Assembly: GCA_003956705.1 (NCBI GenBank)
Contig: QZCP01000523.1
Coordinates: 57,618 to 121,617, forward strand
From: Brevipalpus yothersi
Taxonomy: Eukaryota; Arthropoda; Arachnida; Trombidiformes; Tenuipalpidae
DNA length: 64,000 nucleotides
Direction of reading: 5' to 3'
The stretch's first letter is position 1, and each line of letters starts with the position of its first letter. The notes under the pieces were generated by a model that did no database searches, had not been told where the DNA came from, and worked only from the letters and a program-made list of their open reading frames with translations. A program made the position numbers and the translations under genes. Of this stretch, positions 13,601 through 24,416 are shown in pieces.

Positions 13601-16600
13601 TATTGCAATGCATAATTGTTTCCTTCCTTCTTTTTTCCTGTCTTCAAGATCTTATCTTATCCCAACAAAGCTTGATTTATACTTTCATAATTTTCAATTC
13701 GATAGAACACCGGATATTCTGTGAGGATTTTGAACTTTCTCAACTAACTAGTTTCTCTTGATGATAAGAAAAAAATTGGAATCAATTTAAGCGATTTTAT
13801 CGATTATCCACAAGGTCGGTGACTGCATGTGATCAGTAATTCCAATCAAAACACATTCTTTCTCTCCAATGTTGGCTTGTTCTTAAGATGTTCTGCTCAT
13901 CTCCTTTATCATGTGAATATTTCTATTCAAATACTCGAGATCAGAGATTATAAGAATTGAGCAACGAAAATGCCCTGAAAGTATATACAAAAATGTAAAA
14001 GGGACGAGACCTGATTAATGTTCTATGAGACAAAGTGATTAATCATGAGGAGAAAACGGTTGAGGTAAATACAGGTTCTCTAATTAATTTTGTTATCACT
14101 ATCATTTGATCCGCAAACTCTTTACGTGAAACTCATCGTACATGTATCTCTTATCTTCTACTTGAAAGCTGTACTATACGCTTGGAATACGCCATAGTTT
14201 CACTTTATCCTCGCTATTACCAATGCATGCTTTTTGAAACATGTTTACTTTAAATTTTGAATTCTCAAGAAGCAGGGCTCGCAAAAAAATCAGGGTAAAA
14301 GCCTTGAAGCCGTCTGAGAGCGACAATTTATGTAATATCTGAGATACTAGATGGAGAACGTCAACAAAATTCTCATCACCTTCAGTAATTTTATTTCATT
14401 CTCATTGAAACCAATTTTTTCATATTTTCCTTCTATTTTTTCTTCCAATTGACAGATTTTCGAGGATGCAGTTGAAGAGGCACCTCCTGCCATCGAGAGG
14501 TTAGTAGCGATAATCTCATGATGTTCTTTTACTTACTAGACTCTTAGTCTACTTTTAGAATTGATCTATAATGACGATGATTTATTTTCGAATGTCTCCA
14601 CCTTAGGGTTCCAACCTTGGAGGAAGATATGGACGAAGTGAACAGAATTCTGGAGATGGCATTGAACAATCAGTTCGAAGAAGCACTCATGATTACGAAT
14701 AAATGGTAATGTGTTAGTTCAGAGCATGTTATGACAAATTCAATTGAGCTCTACATTCAATTGAATCGATTCAAAATGAAAACTTGTTCTCCAGGAAAAT
14801 CTTGTTAATTAACAGGAAGCTTCTTGTTATTTTCCAATCTTCGTTCTAGATTTCCTCCTTGAACATTTTCTATGACACTTGAAGCTCATATTTATATCAT
14901 TACATCATCTTCTGGTATCTAATGGATCTTCTTTTAATATACTTTTTTCTGTATGACTATTTCACTTTAGGGCAGAGACCAGCCTTTATCATGCTCTCGG
15001 GCGAGCAACTCTTTGCTTCTTCAAAGGTATACTCACTCTAGAGGATGTAAGTGATCCAACAAAGAGCCTAATTCTCAAATTTTACTCACAAACCCTTTCT
15101 TCTACTAGGAACAAATAAAAACTACCATGGATGCACTGAAGCATGTTTCAAATTTGTATCAAGTGAAACGTCGTCAAATGAATAGCGTATCTAGGGTTGT
15201 CTGGAGGCCAAACTACAATCAATATACAGAAAGTGAGAGCACAATCAACTCAATAAATTCAATAGCTCGATTCAGTATGACTGGAATGATACATTTTCTT
15301 TTTTAGGTGAAGTTCATGCAGAGCTGGTTTATGCTGAGTCTCAGTTGATGCATGCTCTGATGACATTTTTACTCGACCAAAATCTAGTCAGCTTAGTGAA
15401 AGGAGCACTAAAAATTCGTTCATGTTATCAGTCTTACAAAGAATGCAAATCAATCATGAATCAACGAGTAAATTGGGCTAGTGAAAGGTAAAATATATAT
15501 ATTGAATGGCTGAAGGTCTGCTTAGTAACATAAATACTGTCAACAGGAGCAAAATACATTTCGAAAGTGGTGTTCGAATGGGTATTGGAACTTTCAATCT
15601 GATGATATCTCACATGCCAAACAAAGTTCTCCGCCTCCTTGAGTTTGTTGGATTCTCTGGAAATCGAAACATTGGATTTCAAGAGCTTGAAAAATCAAAG
15701 AACATAAATGAAGGTCTCCGTTCACCTCTCTCGAAACTCATTTTGCTCGGCTACTATTGCTACATTGAGCATCTCTTTGGTCTTGGAAATGAGGATCTCA
15801 CCTATGCAAAAGAAATTAATACCAATTGTTTGAAACGGTTTCCCAATGTGAGTCAAAAAAATATTGACTTATTCCCATCTTGAATGATCATTTTTTTCAG
15901 AGTGCTTTCTTCATACTTTTTGCTGGCCGGATAAATCAACTCGAAGGAGAGATCAAAGAAGCAATTCAAAACTTCCAGAAGTGTATTGCCATTCAAAATC
16001 AATGGAAGCAGCTGCATAATATCTGTTACTGGGAGCTTTTGTGGTGCTATACGTGAGTTAGATGAATGTTTCTCATTCAACAAACATATTTACAGAATAT
16101 CTCTATCTTCATCTCGTTTTAATTGATTCAGAGTCAAATGTGATTGGAAACAAGCAGGTAAAATGGCTGAAATTCTGCGCGCTGGATGTGCATGGTCTCC
16201 AGCTACTTATGCCTACCAGAGTGCCGTTTTTCGATTCATGTCATTGGAAGATAATCCAACGAAAGAACAGAGAGCTGAAATAATGGAATTGTTGAAGAAA
16301 GTGCCATCTTTAAGAATAAGATATGCTGGTAAAACTATTCCAGCTGAAAAGTTTGCCATCACAACCAGTGAACGTTATGTTTCTGGTGTGAAAGAATTAA
16401 TTGCTCCAGGTTTAGAGTTCATGTACATTTGGAACATCTGGGCTATACTTGAAAAAGATAAGAAACTTGTCGATCCTATCCTTGACTTGATTGAGACGAA
16501 GCTTTCTAAACTCAAACACGTTCTTGGTGAGTTTATTGAGTTTCAATTTTCAACTTCGTGCTAGAATTTTGTTTGTTTAAATTGTCAAAGTTGTAATTAT

Positions 16601-17248
16601 AATTATCTCTTACATTCTAGAGTCAAAAGATAGTCCTATGGATGACTATCTCGATATGGTCCTACTCAGAGGATTGTGTCTTCGAGCTCTAGGATATCAT
16701 TACCAAGCTGAAGAATGTTTCCTACTGATAATCAACAAGTAAGTAGATGGTTATAGACAATCTTTAGCTCTCGGTGTAACTCGAACTTCTCTAATGCCCA
16801 CTATGTTTCAAAACTCTTCAGTGAAAAGCGCATCATAAGAGATACATATTTACCTCCACATGCCGCTATGGAGCTTGGTTTGACCTTTGTTCGGCTTGGG
16901 CAATACAAAACAGCCCATGAATGGCTCGAGAAATCGCGAAAAAGTTATACCGGATATCTTTTGGAAACAATGGTTCACTTCAGAGTACATTGTGCTATGC
17001 GTAACATCAAAATAATGGAACAAGAGAGAGGATCTTCGGAGGATTTAGAGAAAGTCAGTCAAGAATCACCCGAACTTTCACCAGATTCAGATGAATCTTT
17101 GAGCTCAAACGGAGATGATCTAGATTCTGGGCTCAAAAAATCTTCCGATCTGATTGAAAAAGGAGACAAGATTCACATTCTGAGTGAAACGGCAAGAAGT
17201 TTGATCCCATTACATGGTTCTTATGAAGAGTGTGTGGTCAAGCTGTGA
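9966..17248 (+). CDS. TTC39: Tetratricopeptide repeat protein 39 family (TTC39A/B-like, Iml2/DUF3808)
   Basis: Exons: 9966-10028, 14456-14499, 14607-14705, 14971-15046, 15109-15232, 15307-15487, 15547-15847, 15901-16052, 16132-16526, 16621-16738, 16822-17248; total 1980 nt, 659 aa, all phases consistent. The family shares an Iml2-like helical TPR fold; vertebrate TTC39 members affect lipid and sterol handling, and the biochemical activity is poorly known. Family hallmarks are VHAELVYAE, the segment FESGVRMGIGTFNLM, LLEFVGFSGNRNIGF, CYWELLWCYT, and the C-terminal TPR part PPHAAMELGLTFVRLGQY. The start ATG has A at -3 and G at +4. The N-terminus is Asp/Glu-rich. After HCAMRNIKI comes a tail of about 75 residues rich in Ser, Asp and Glu. 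The first intron is 4.4 kb; all others are 61-242 bp. The TTC39A, B and C paralogues cannot be told apart with certainty. Confidence 0.93.
10029..14455 (+). other. Large first intron of TTC39
   Basis: Bounded by GAG|gtaagt and ttgacag|ATT. No nested gene was recognised on either strand; ORFs up to about 160 codons are low-complexity or unlike known proteins. It contains the long GA microsatellite with the ambiguous base N at 10627. Confidence 0.75.
10556..10627. repeat. (GA)n microsatellite ending in an N
   Basis: 71 bp of perfect GA on the + strand, then a single n at 10627 followed by aaac. This is the only ambiguous base noticed in the window. The repeat length may be collapsed or unresolved in the assembly. 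Confidence 0.97.
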
Positions 17249-17547
17249 ATCTTCAAAAAACTCGCTATGCAGCTACTATTCAATTTTGTGATAATAATCT
17301 TCCAATTGATAAATCATTGTGCTGATGTATATTCACAATCGTTTGTAGAGGCTTGTCAAATTAAGCGATCATCAGCCATTCCAGGCGCACCTATGCCTTT
17401 ACATGATATTGTTCTGTATTTTTTCTAATTTAAACAGCATTGATAAGTTCGCATTCCATCATCGTATGAAAGTTGTTTTTACATTTTGCGATAATAATAA
17501 CTGTTTGATTTTCTCTTCTAACTCTTCCTGGGAAATTACAAATTCTA

Positions 17548-17553
17548 AATAAA
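17548..17553 (+). terminator. Poly(A) signal AATAAA for TTC39
   Basis: AATAAA 300 bp after the TTC39 stop. It is the first canonical hexamer noticed downstream. Confidence 0.5.
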
Positions 17554-18121
17554 TTCGACTATCAAGTTGGAAGAGATGAGCTATTTCTGTTTGATAAGTT
17601 TTAGTTGACAATATTTTCGAGGTGAAACCTCGATTATTCAATCAATCTCGATATAAACTGATCGTCAAGTTAAACTGTCCTCTGAGATTGGGGTAACTAA
17701 CCACGGCCACAGCATTCCATTCCTCAAAAGCATTCCATTTGTTTGTTTTCGAGTCGTAGATTATAAGAGGACATTGGCAAAGAGGCAGGAGTATTGCTTT
17801 ATACTGTTCTCCAGATCATACCCTGTGAAAGAAACCTCAAAAAAATCTCTCTCTTCTATGATCAATCAATATGTAACAAAGATTTTTGTCTAAATAACCC
17901 ATCTCATTTGAGCAAAGTTGCATGGCCATATTTTAAATTTCCAAGGTTGATTTAAAATTAGATTACCTAATGCATATTGATTATATTTCGATGGTTTCGA
18001 ATTAATCGCTCGAATGCAACTGATCTTCAAAAACACGTGGGAAGGATTCAGCGATACAATGACAAATCAAATTAATTGAACGTTGGTTGAGACGAACGAG
18101 AGAATATCTGATCATATCGGA

Positions 18122-18127
18122 TTTATT
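18122..18127 (-). terminator. Poly(A) signal for the acidic gene (minus strand AATAAA)
   Basis: TTTATT on the + strand, about 170 bp past the minus-strand stop codon. Confidence 0.45.
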
Positions 18128-18295
18128 GATAGGCCTCGAGAGAATGAGTTACGAGAAATCTCGAATCGCAAAATGAATGACAAGGAATGACAATATGAAT
18201 AGGGATCGAAATGAACCGAACAAAATAGATCTGTGAATTGCATGAATCAAGGGATGAATTTGGTGGGTGAAAACATTGAGTTTAGTTAGGAAAAT

Positions 18296-19393
18296 TTAAT
18301 CCTCTTCGCGAGAGAGCTCAGCAACAAGAGCTGAACTCAACTCTTCACGATGAGTTTCTAGTCTCTCAGACTTTCGACTCCTTCCCAAGGTTTCGACTCT
18401 TTCCTCCTGTGAGCTGTCATTTTGTCGGTAAAAATTAATAGATGATAAATCCGAGTTCATGCGATGAGAATCGGAATCGAATTTGCCAGTTGGAGGAGTG
18501 ACAAGGGATAAATTTTTAAATCTCTGGACCAACCTTGATATTGGTGATTTGGCGGGTGTTGAGATGGCCACATTGGGTGTCGAAAAATGGAAATCTTTCA
18601 CCATATCCTCAACATCTGGACCACCGATGAAACCCATATCAAGTTCATTGATACTGAAGAGATCATGACTTGCCATTGGTGAGAAGCTCCTTGACTCTTT
18701 CAGATATTCTCTCAAACTGTCTCGTGAAATTTCTTTGCCGGTCATGTCTTTAAATGAGTTCGATAAAATTGCGGACATGGAGGAAAAAGAGGATTCAAAC
18801 TTATTCAAATCCAAAATTTGAAGAGAATCTTCACCTTCATCACCATTCTCTCGTACTGATTCCACTTTTTTCTCTATCACAGAATCCTCAGCATCGTCAT
18901 ATTGGTCATCTGACTGCTCGCTTTCAGCATCTTCCTTGTTGGCATCATGATCAGCTTCCTCCACCACCTTTTGGACAATGACATCAGTATCCAATGAGCA
19001 TTTGGTCTTCTCATGATCTTCATTGATCTCCTCCGATTTGAAAGTTTTCTCAGCCTCCACCAGCTCATCCACTTGATCAAGTATGGCCGCGATCACATGT
19101 TCCGCCTCATCTTTCGGCAGCGAAGCTGGCTTACTTTCTTGATCATCATGATTCTCATCAGCACTCACATAATCATCTGGATCATCATCACTATCAGTCT
19201 CATGATCAGTATTGTCCATCAAATCATGACCAATTCCACCACCACCACCATCACTGATCGTCAAGTCACCAGTCAGTAGATCTGCTCTCTTTGGCGATGG
19301 GTACACTGGCTTCAGGCTTTCACCACCACATTCATCAAGATCAATAAGATCTCCAATATTAGAGACACTTCGATCGCAAGTTTGATCCATCAT
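18296..19393 (-). CDS. Uncharacterised acidic protein, single exon, 365 aa
   Basis: I do not recognise this protein. The frame is open from MMDQTCDRS (start at 19393) to TAA at 18296-18298. A 33-codon upstream extension to 19492 also lacks a stop, but its His/Ile-rich repeats look like 5'UTR. From the N-terminus: a clathrin-box-like LIDLD (residues 16-20), a Gly run, a long Asp/Glu/Ser region with a possible helix at about 115-135, then a less acidic half with SSMSAILSNSFKDM and ISRDSLREYLKESRSF. The segment STPAKSPISRLVQRF, followed by SLVTPP, holds clustered proline-directed (TP/SP) sites next to a cyclin-docking-like RL. The C-terminus is charged. Base use resembles neighbouring genes and the length argues for a real gene. 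No signal peptide or membrane segment is seen after the chosen start. A trafficking or cell-cycle role would be a guess from short motifs alone. Confidence 0.75.
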   Translation of the reverse strand: MMDQTCDRSVSNIGDLIDLDECGGESLKPVYPSPKRADLLTGDLTISDGGGGGIGHDLMDNTDHETDSDDDPDDYVSADENHDDQESKPASLPKDEAEHVIAAILDQVDELVEAEKTFKSEEINEDHEKTKCSLDTDVIVQKVVEEADHDANKEDAESEQSDDQYDDAEDSVIEKKVESVRENGDEGEDSLQILDLNKFESSFSSMSAILSNSFKDMTGKEISRDSLREYLKESRSFSPMASHDLFSINELDMGFIGGPDVEDMVKDFHFSTPNVAISTPAKSPISRLVQRFKNLSLVTPPTGKFDSDSHRMNSDLSSINFYRQNDSSQEERVETLGRSRKSERLETHREELSSALVAELSREED

Positions 19394-20709
19394 GTTCAAA
19401 ATGTGTATGTGCTTGTGTCTGTGTGTCTGTAGGTGGGTGTATGTGATGATGCTGTGAACAACTGTTATGATAATAATAGAACAACAAAACAATGTTAAAA
19501 ATTAACTGCACCAATCGAATAAATCAATAGAAGATGATTAAAAATCAAAGATGGAGAAATAATAGCATTACGAGGATCACCAAAAAGTTGTGAAAGTTCA
19601 CGGTTTTTGTGGGCAGACTTTTAAATTCAAATGTTAAACAGTTTCACTTTCAGCCAATCACAAGCCTGTATCCATGGAAACGATACTTTCGCTATCCCGA
19701 TAGGGGCAGCACTAGCGCACTAACGAAATTTTTTTTTTGTTGAAACATTACTTTGCACATTGCAAATGTATTGAACAATTTCGTTACATACGCGAAAAGG
19801 ACAGGCAAGACGAACATTGGAAGAACATCATCCACATCCAGATCCTTTCTTTGATATCAACTGGAATGAAGACATAACTGTATAATAGCAACCTTTTCAA
19901 TCTCATATTACTCAATTTTTATATCAGCGGGCGTTGTAAGAAGTCTGTAAAGAGACAAAATGCATGCCCTTTTATGCTGTATTACTTCCAAGACATTTAA
20001 TTAAAGAATTTATTGACGATCTATATGAATTCTTGAACAATTTGGATAAAATTTCAAAACTTCAATGTATCTAGATTTCTCTGTCCTGTGCGCAGTACTT
20101 TGGGCATCTTGCCTAAAATATATTTGATTGAAGATTCACTTTTCATCAAAATTGCTCACGACGTTCGATTCGGGCAAACGATCAAACGAAACGATTTAAC
20201 CAAATAAAATGATTTTTCCATTAGATGATTGAGCTAGTCATTATGTTACTGGGTACAAATTTTTTCACAAATTAACTCAACAATCGGCGGGTCACAGGTT
20301 TTTCTTGACTCAAAGCTGTATTTTCAGCTGTTCTAAGCTGATGGAAAGAAATGAGATGAAGATAAATTCATCAATTTGCTGATAGATACATTCATTTATT
20401 GGTAATCAATTGAAAATCTGTTGAGTTGAGGGATGGCTCATCGAGTTTGCATCCCTGCCAATGGCACACACTGAAATCTGAATTCAAGTTTCCACCAAGC
20501 GAAACAAATGAAATAAAATTTTATGTCTACCTGTTCGACGATGAACTTAATATTTCTCATTCTAGAGTTCACAGTCGATAAATCAGTTTTTAGTGGTTCT
20601 TATGCTCGAATTATTGATATAGAAAATTGGAAATTGAAGATATACTGGGAAAAAGCGATGAGATGAACAGCTGGGTGTTGGAAACGATCAGTCATCATAA
20701 ATAATCATC
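19394..20709. other. Intergenic region, promoter side of the acidic gene and 3' side of the NPC2-like gene
   Basis: No ORF of note. A G-rich box around 19695-19712 (GATAGGGGCAGCACTAGCG) lies about 300 bp upstream of the acidic gene's ATG and may be part of its promoter. TTTATT at 20395-20400 could be the minus-strand poly(A) signal of the NPC2-like gene. Confidence 0.5.
20395..20400 (-). terminator. Poly(A) signal for the NPC2-like gene
   Basis: Minus-strand AATAAA about 310 bp beyond the stop codon at 20710. Confidence 0.4.
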
Positions 20710-21318
20710 TTAACCTTTCTTTTCTTCAATAATTGCTGGGAAAAAAGTGCAAAAGACTGGTTTCTCATTTCCATCATTTAAAATTAATTTGACTCCAACT
20801 GAAACCAATGGATATTCAGGTCTGATAGGAAGAGTGATGTTGAGAGTGTTTTTTGTTCCTTTTGTCAATGGACATTTAGTTCCCCATGCCTTACAAGCGT
20901 CTGGCTCAATATAGAATGGTATAGGAACCACTAATGTACCAAAAACTTTGACAGTAGCGTTTGCTGAGTCAATCTCTGAGAGAATAGAGAGTAGGCAAAT
21001 CAGGAATGAATCGTTTGAAAAATGAGAAAAAAGAAGAAAAATCATAGAATATTAAATCACTCAATTACCTGGTGTGAATTCAGCGAATAATGTCACATTT
21101 GATCCTCTTATGAACGAACATCGATCACTAATTGCACTTCGACTTTTGGCCGGTTTCATATCACATCCAGAAACGATAAGAGAATTGAGATGTCCACCGC
21201 GAGATCCACAATCTTTGTAGAAAGTTTCCGCATCAATTGAGTAACTTTGATGGAGAATCAAAAAAGTTATCAACACACAAATGTGACTGGACATCATCGA
21301 AGAGAGTGGAAATTGCAT
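20710..21318 (-). CDS. Npc2: NPC2-like ML-domain secreted lipid-binding protein
   Basis: Two exons on the minus strand, 21069-21318 and 20710-20975, separated by a 93-bp GT-AG intron; 171 aa. ML-domain proteins are small beta-sandwich carriers of sterols and other lipids; the family includes NPC2 and mite group 2 allergens. The N-terminus is a signal peptide (hydrophobic CVLITFLILHQ, likely cleavage near SYS). The mature part starts with KDCGSRGG and holds the six cysteines in the usual order: DCGS, GCD, RCS, ACK, KCPL, FCTF. The segment VPIPFYIEPDACK is typical of NPC2 rather than of group 2 allergens. Asn sites NVT, NAT and NIT are potential N-glycosylation sites. The intron falls after EFTP, in phase 1. 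Arthropods have many Npc2 paralogues, and which one this is cannot be told. Met-1 at 21318 is chosen; Met-8 and Met-9 are also possible starts. Confidence 0.92.
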
Positions 21319-21553
21319 TTCGTAACTCGATCAAAGTGGAAGATGTTTGCAGATGAATAAAAGATTGAACTTCGATCAAGTGTTTGATTGCGTTCTTTGT
21401 GTGTGTATATGGAGAAAGAAAAAAGAAGAGTTGAAAAACGAAAAGAAACGATTATCAAGCACAGTCTACACACACAATCACAGAGCTTATGAGCTTATGA
21501 GCTAGGTCAATAGTTAGAGCTTATATGAGGTAGAATAGTGAAAGAAAGAGGGA

Positions 21554-21556
<3 letters not shown>

Positions 21557-21595
<39 letters not shown>
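21557..21595. repeat. (GA)n microsatellite
   Basis: Perfect GA run on the + strand, i.e. CT on the strand of the NPC2-like gene just beyond its 5' end. Confidence 0.96.
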
Positions 21596-21599
<4 letters not shown>

Positions 21600-21708
21600 A
21601 ATGAAAAAAGACGACAACAGTCATAAGTCTTGTTCGTTAGTAAATGTTTGCAAGAGGAGGTGCTTGGCACGAAAAAAACTGAGGATCAGAAGATGAGAAG
21701 GAAGCTGG

Positions 21709-21775
21709 AAAGAGAGAAAGAAAGAAAGAAAGAAGAGAGAGAAAGAAAGAAAGAAGAGAGAGAAAGAAAGAAAGA
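21709..21775. repeat. GAGA/GAAA compound minisatellite
   Basis: Two to three copies of a unit of about 20 bp that alternates GAGAGA with GAAAGAAAGAAA. Confidence 0.85.
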
Positions 21776-22544
21776 TGGCTAAAAGAAATATCCAATCACG
21801 AGTCGACTAATGAAGGAAGTATACTGTATTGAGTGTGTACAAGTTTGAGATGGCCAGATATTGATTTATGATAAAAATCAATTGTAGGTAATGCATGTAT
21901 ATATGATTTAACTGAAAGCCCTTTTACTTACAAATAACTACCAATCGGGAGAGAGTTAAAGAGAGAGAGAGAGAAACAACTTGAAGCTCGATCAGATTGC
22001 AATTTTTTCTCCCTCTATTTCTTCTTCAATCCATTTAATCATCATTGCGTCATCCATGTAGCAAAGTTTCGTTTAGTTGACAAAAGTTTGATCAACTTTT
22101 ACCGTTCATCATTAGCAATCACCACCAACAGATGACACTACCATCAAGTAAATCAGTATACTATTATAGATGGCAGCATGTGTACACAAAAAAAAAAGGC
22201 TGCTAAGCAGGACACCATTTCAGTGACTTAAGCCTTGAGGAGTGGAAAGTTGCTGAAATTAAAAGCAAAGTGAATACATGTACACACATAGACACACCAT
22301 ACACACCACACAAACACAATCATCATGCATTCACCATGATGTGGTGTGGATGATGGTGAAATTTTTATATTACAGTGATATGATTAATATTGTGTTCTAC
22401 CAGATGTGAATATCTTATTATATTAAGTATATATATATACATACATATATATTATCACTCTTGCTAAATTTTCGAGTGTGAGTGTGTGGTTGTGTGTATG
22501 TGTGTGTATCATCTGGGTAATTGAGTTTGTGGCTCACAGCAATC

Positions 22545-24367
22545 ATGGCTGTGGCATCACCATCAAAATCAGATGGTTCAGGCCGTGATCGTGAAGGTGA
22601 TTACAAATTTGTTGAACACGAAGTTTTATATTCCGCTTATCATCAATATGAAGTGTTGCAATTCCTTGGACGTGGTACATTTGGACAAGTGGTCAAGTGT
22701 TGGAAGAAAGGGACCAATGAGATAGTTGCCATCAAGGTTCTTAAAAATCATCCATCATATGCTCGACAGGGTCAAATAGAGGTGTCCATATTGCATCGAT
22801 TAAGTCAAGAATCATCTGATGATTATAATTTTGTTCGAGCATACGAATGCTTTACACACAAAAATCATACATGTCTGGTTTTTGAAATGTTGGAACAAAA
22901 TTTGTATGATTTTCTCAAGAAAAGCAAATTTACACCTCTTCCACTCAAATTTATCCGTCCAGTTTTACAGCAAGTATTAACTGCTCTATCTAAATTAAAA
23001 GAACTTGGTCTCATTCATGCTGACCTAAAGCCAGAAAACATTATGCTGGTTGATCCGGAGCGGCAACCATTTCGTGTTAAAGTGATCGATTTTGGCTCCG
23101 CCAGCCATGTATCCAAAGCAGTATGCTCGACATATCTCCAGTCCCGATACTATCGAGCACCTGAAATCATATTAGGCCTACCATTTTGTGAGGCAATTGA
23201 TATGTGGTCATTAGGATGTGTGATTGCAGAACTCTTTCTTGGATGGCCATTGTATCCTGGCTCATCTGAATATGATCAGATACGGTATATCAGTCAAACA
23301 CAAGGTTTACCATCGGAAAGTATGCTTAATGATGCAACCAAGACAACTCGATTCTTTTATCGAGAAACAAATGCAAGCTATCCCTTTTGGCGTCTCAAAA
23401 CACAAGAGGAACATGAAAGTGAAACAAATTTAAAATCAAAAGAAGCTCGTAAATACATATTCAATTGTTTGGACGATATGGCTCAGGTGAATGTGCCCGA
23501 TCTGGAAGGTGATGAGTTGATTGCTGAAAAATTAGATCGACAAGAGTTCATAGATTTATTAAAAAGAATGTTGACGTTGGACCAAGATAGACGGACCACT
23601 CCTCAAAACGCTTTGAGCCATAAATTTGTCACTTTAGATCATCTATATCATTATACCCACTGTTCTAATGTGAAAAGCTCCTACCAAATGATGCAAGTTT
23701 GTCGAAGTGGTAGATACACTCTTCGTGATCATCTGAACAACTCTTCTATGGCTAGCGATAATTCTAGCTATACATCTCGAGATCATTCCGATTCTGGAAC
23801 CACTTTAGTCAATCATTTAAATCCACCTTCCAATGTTACCCTTACTTTTAACAATTTGCCTAACGGTAAGTGCATCTTCTCTTTTTTCCCCATATCAATA
23901 CACAGTTTTTCTATTCCCACCCATTTTCCTCTCTCTCTTTCCATCTATCTCTCTTTCTCTGCCTCTCTTTATATCTCTCCACATGAAATAGTCTTTCAAT
24001 GTTCTAACTCATTTTTCTGTAGTTGAAATACGACACTTTAATCGACATAAGACGACTATTTTTCTTATTTCTTCTGCATGTGACAAACGCAGCTTCACTC
24101 TCAACTTCTTCATCATGTTTCAACTTAACCATAGCATTAAAAGAGTCAGCAATCAGATTGCAGCCTACAGTGAAGGGAAATATCGAAATGCATGATGTAT
24201 TGGTACAGTAGGAGCTTGAAAATGTGTTCTCTCTCTCTCTCTTTTTCCTTCTCGTCCACCACCATCATTCCACCCCCAGGCTAGTGACATCCAAGATGCT
24301 GATTAAGCATGCAATCTTTATCGTTGACACCTCCACTGAGTCCTGATCAATGGCTTTTCGTTTTCTG

Positions 24368-24416
<49 letters not shown>

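Larger units (their letters stand above)
17249..18295. other. Convergent intergenic region, TTC39 / acidic gene
   Basis: 3'UTRs of two convergent genes. Only poly(A) signals are recognisable; no ORF of note. Confidence 0.6.
21319..22544. other. Divergent intergenic region between the NPC2-like gene and HIPK
   Basis: Shared 5' region of two divergent genes. It holds GA microsatellites (21557-21595, 21709-21775) and the boxes ACAGATGACACTA (22128-22140) and AGATGGCAG (22168-22176). An in-frame TAA at 22518 precedes the HIPK ATG in unspliced sequence. No separate exon for the usual HIPK N-terminal region was recognised. Confidence 0.55.

Noticed and set aside
15501..15546. ORF start at 15506 as an independent gene
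   Set aside because: It is TTC39 exon 7 read through from the preceding intron; the acceptor at 15546 and the phase fit the larger gene.
19394..19492. Upstream in-frame extension of the acidic gene with a hydrophobic Ile-rich start
   Set aside because: His/Thr/Ile-rich codons from CA/GT-type repeats; the MM at 19393 is the more likely start. A membrane-anchored isoform cannot be fully excluded.
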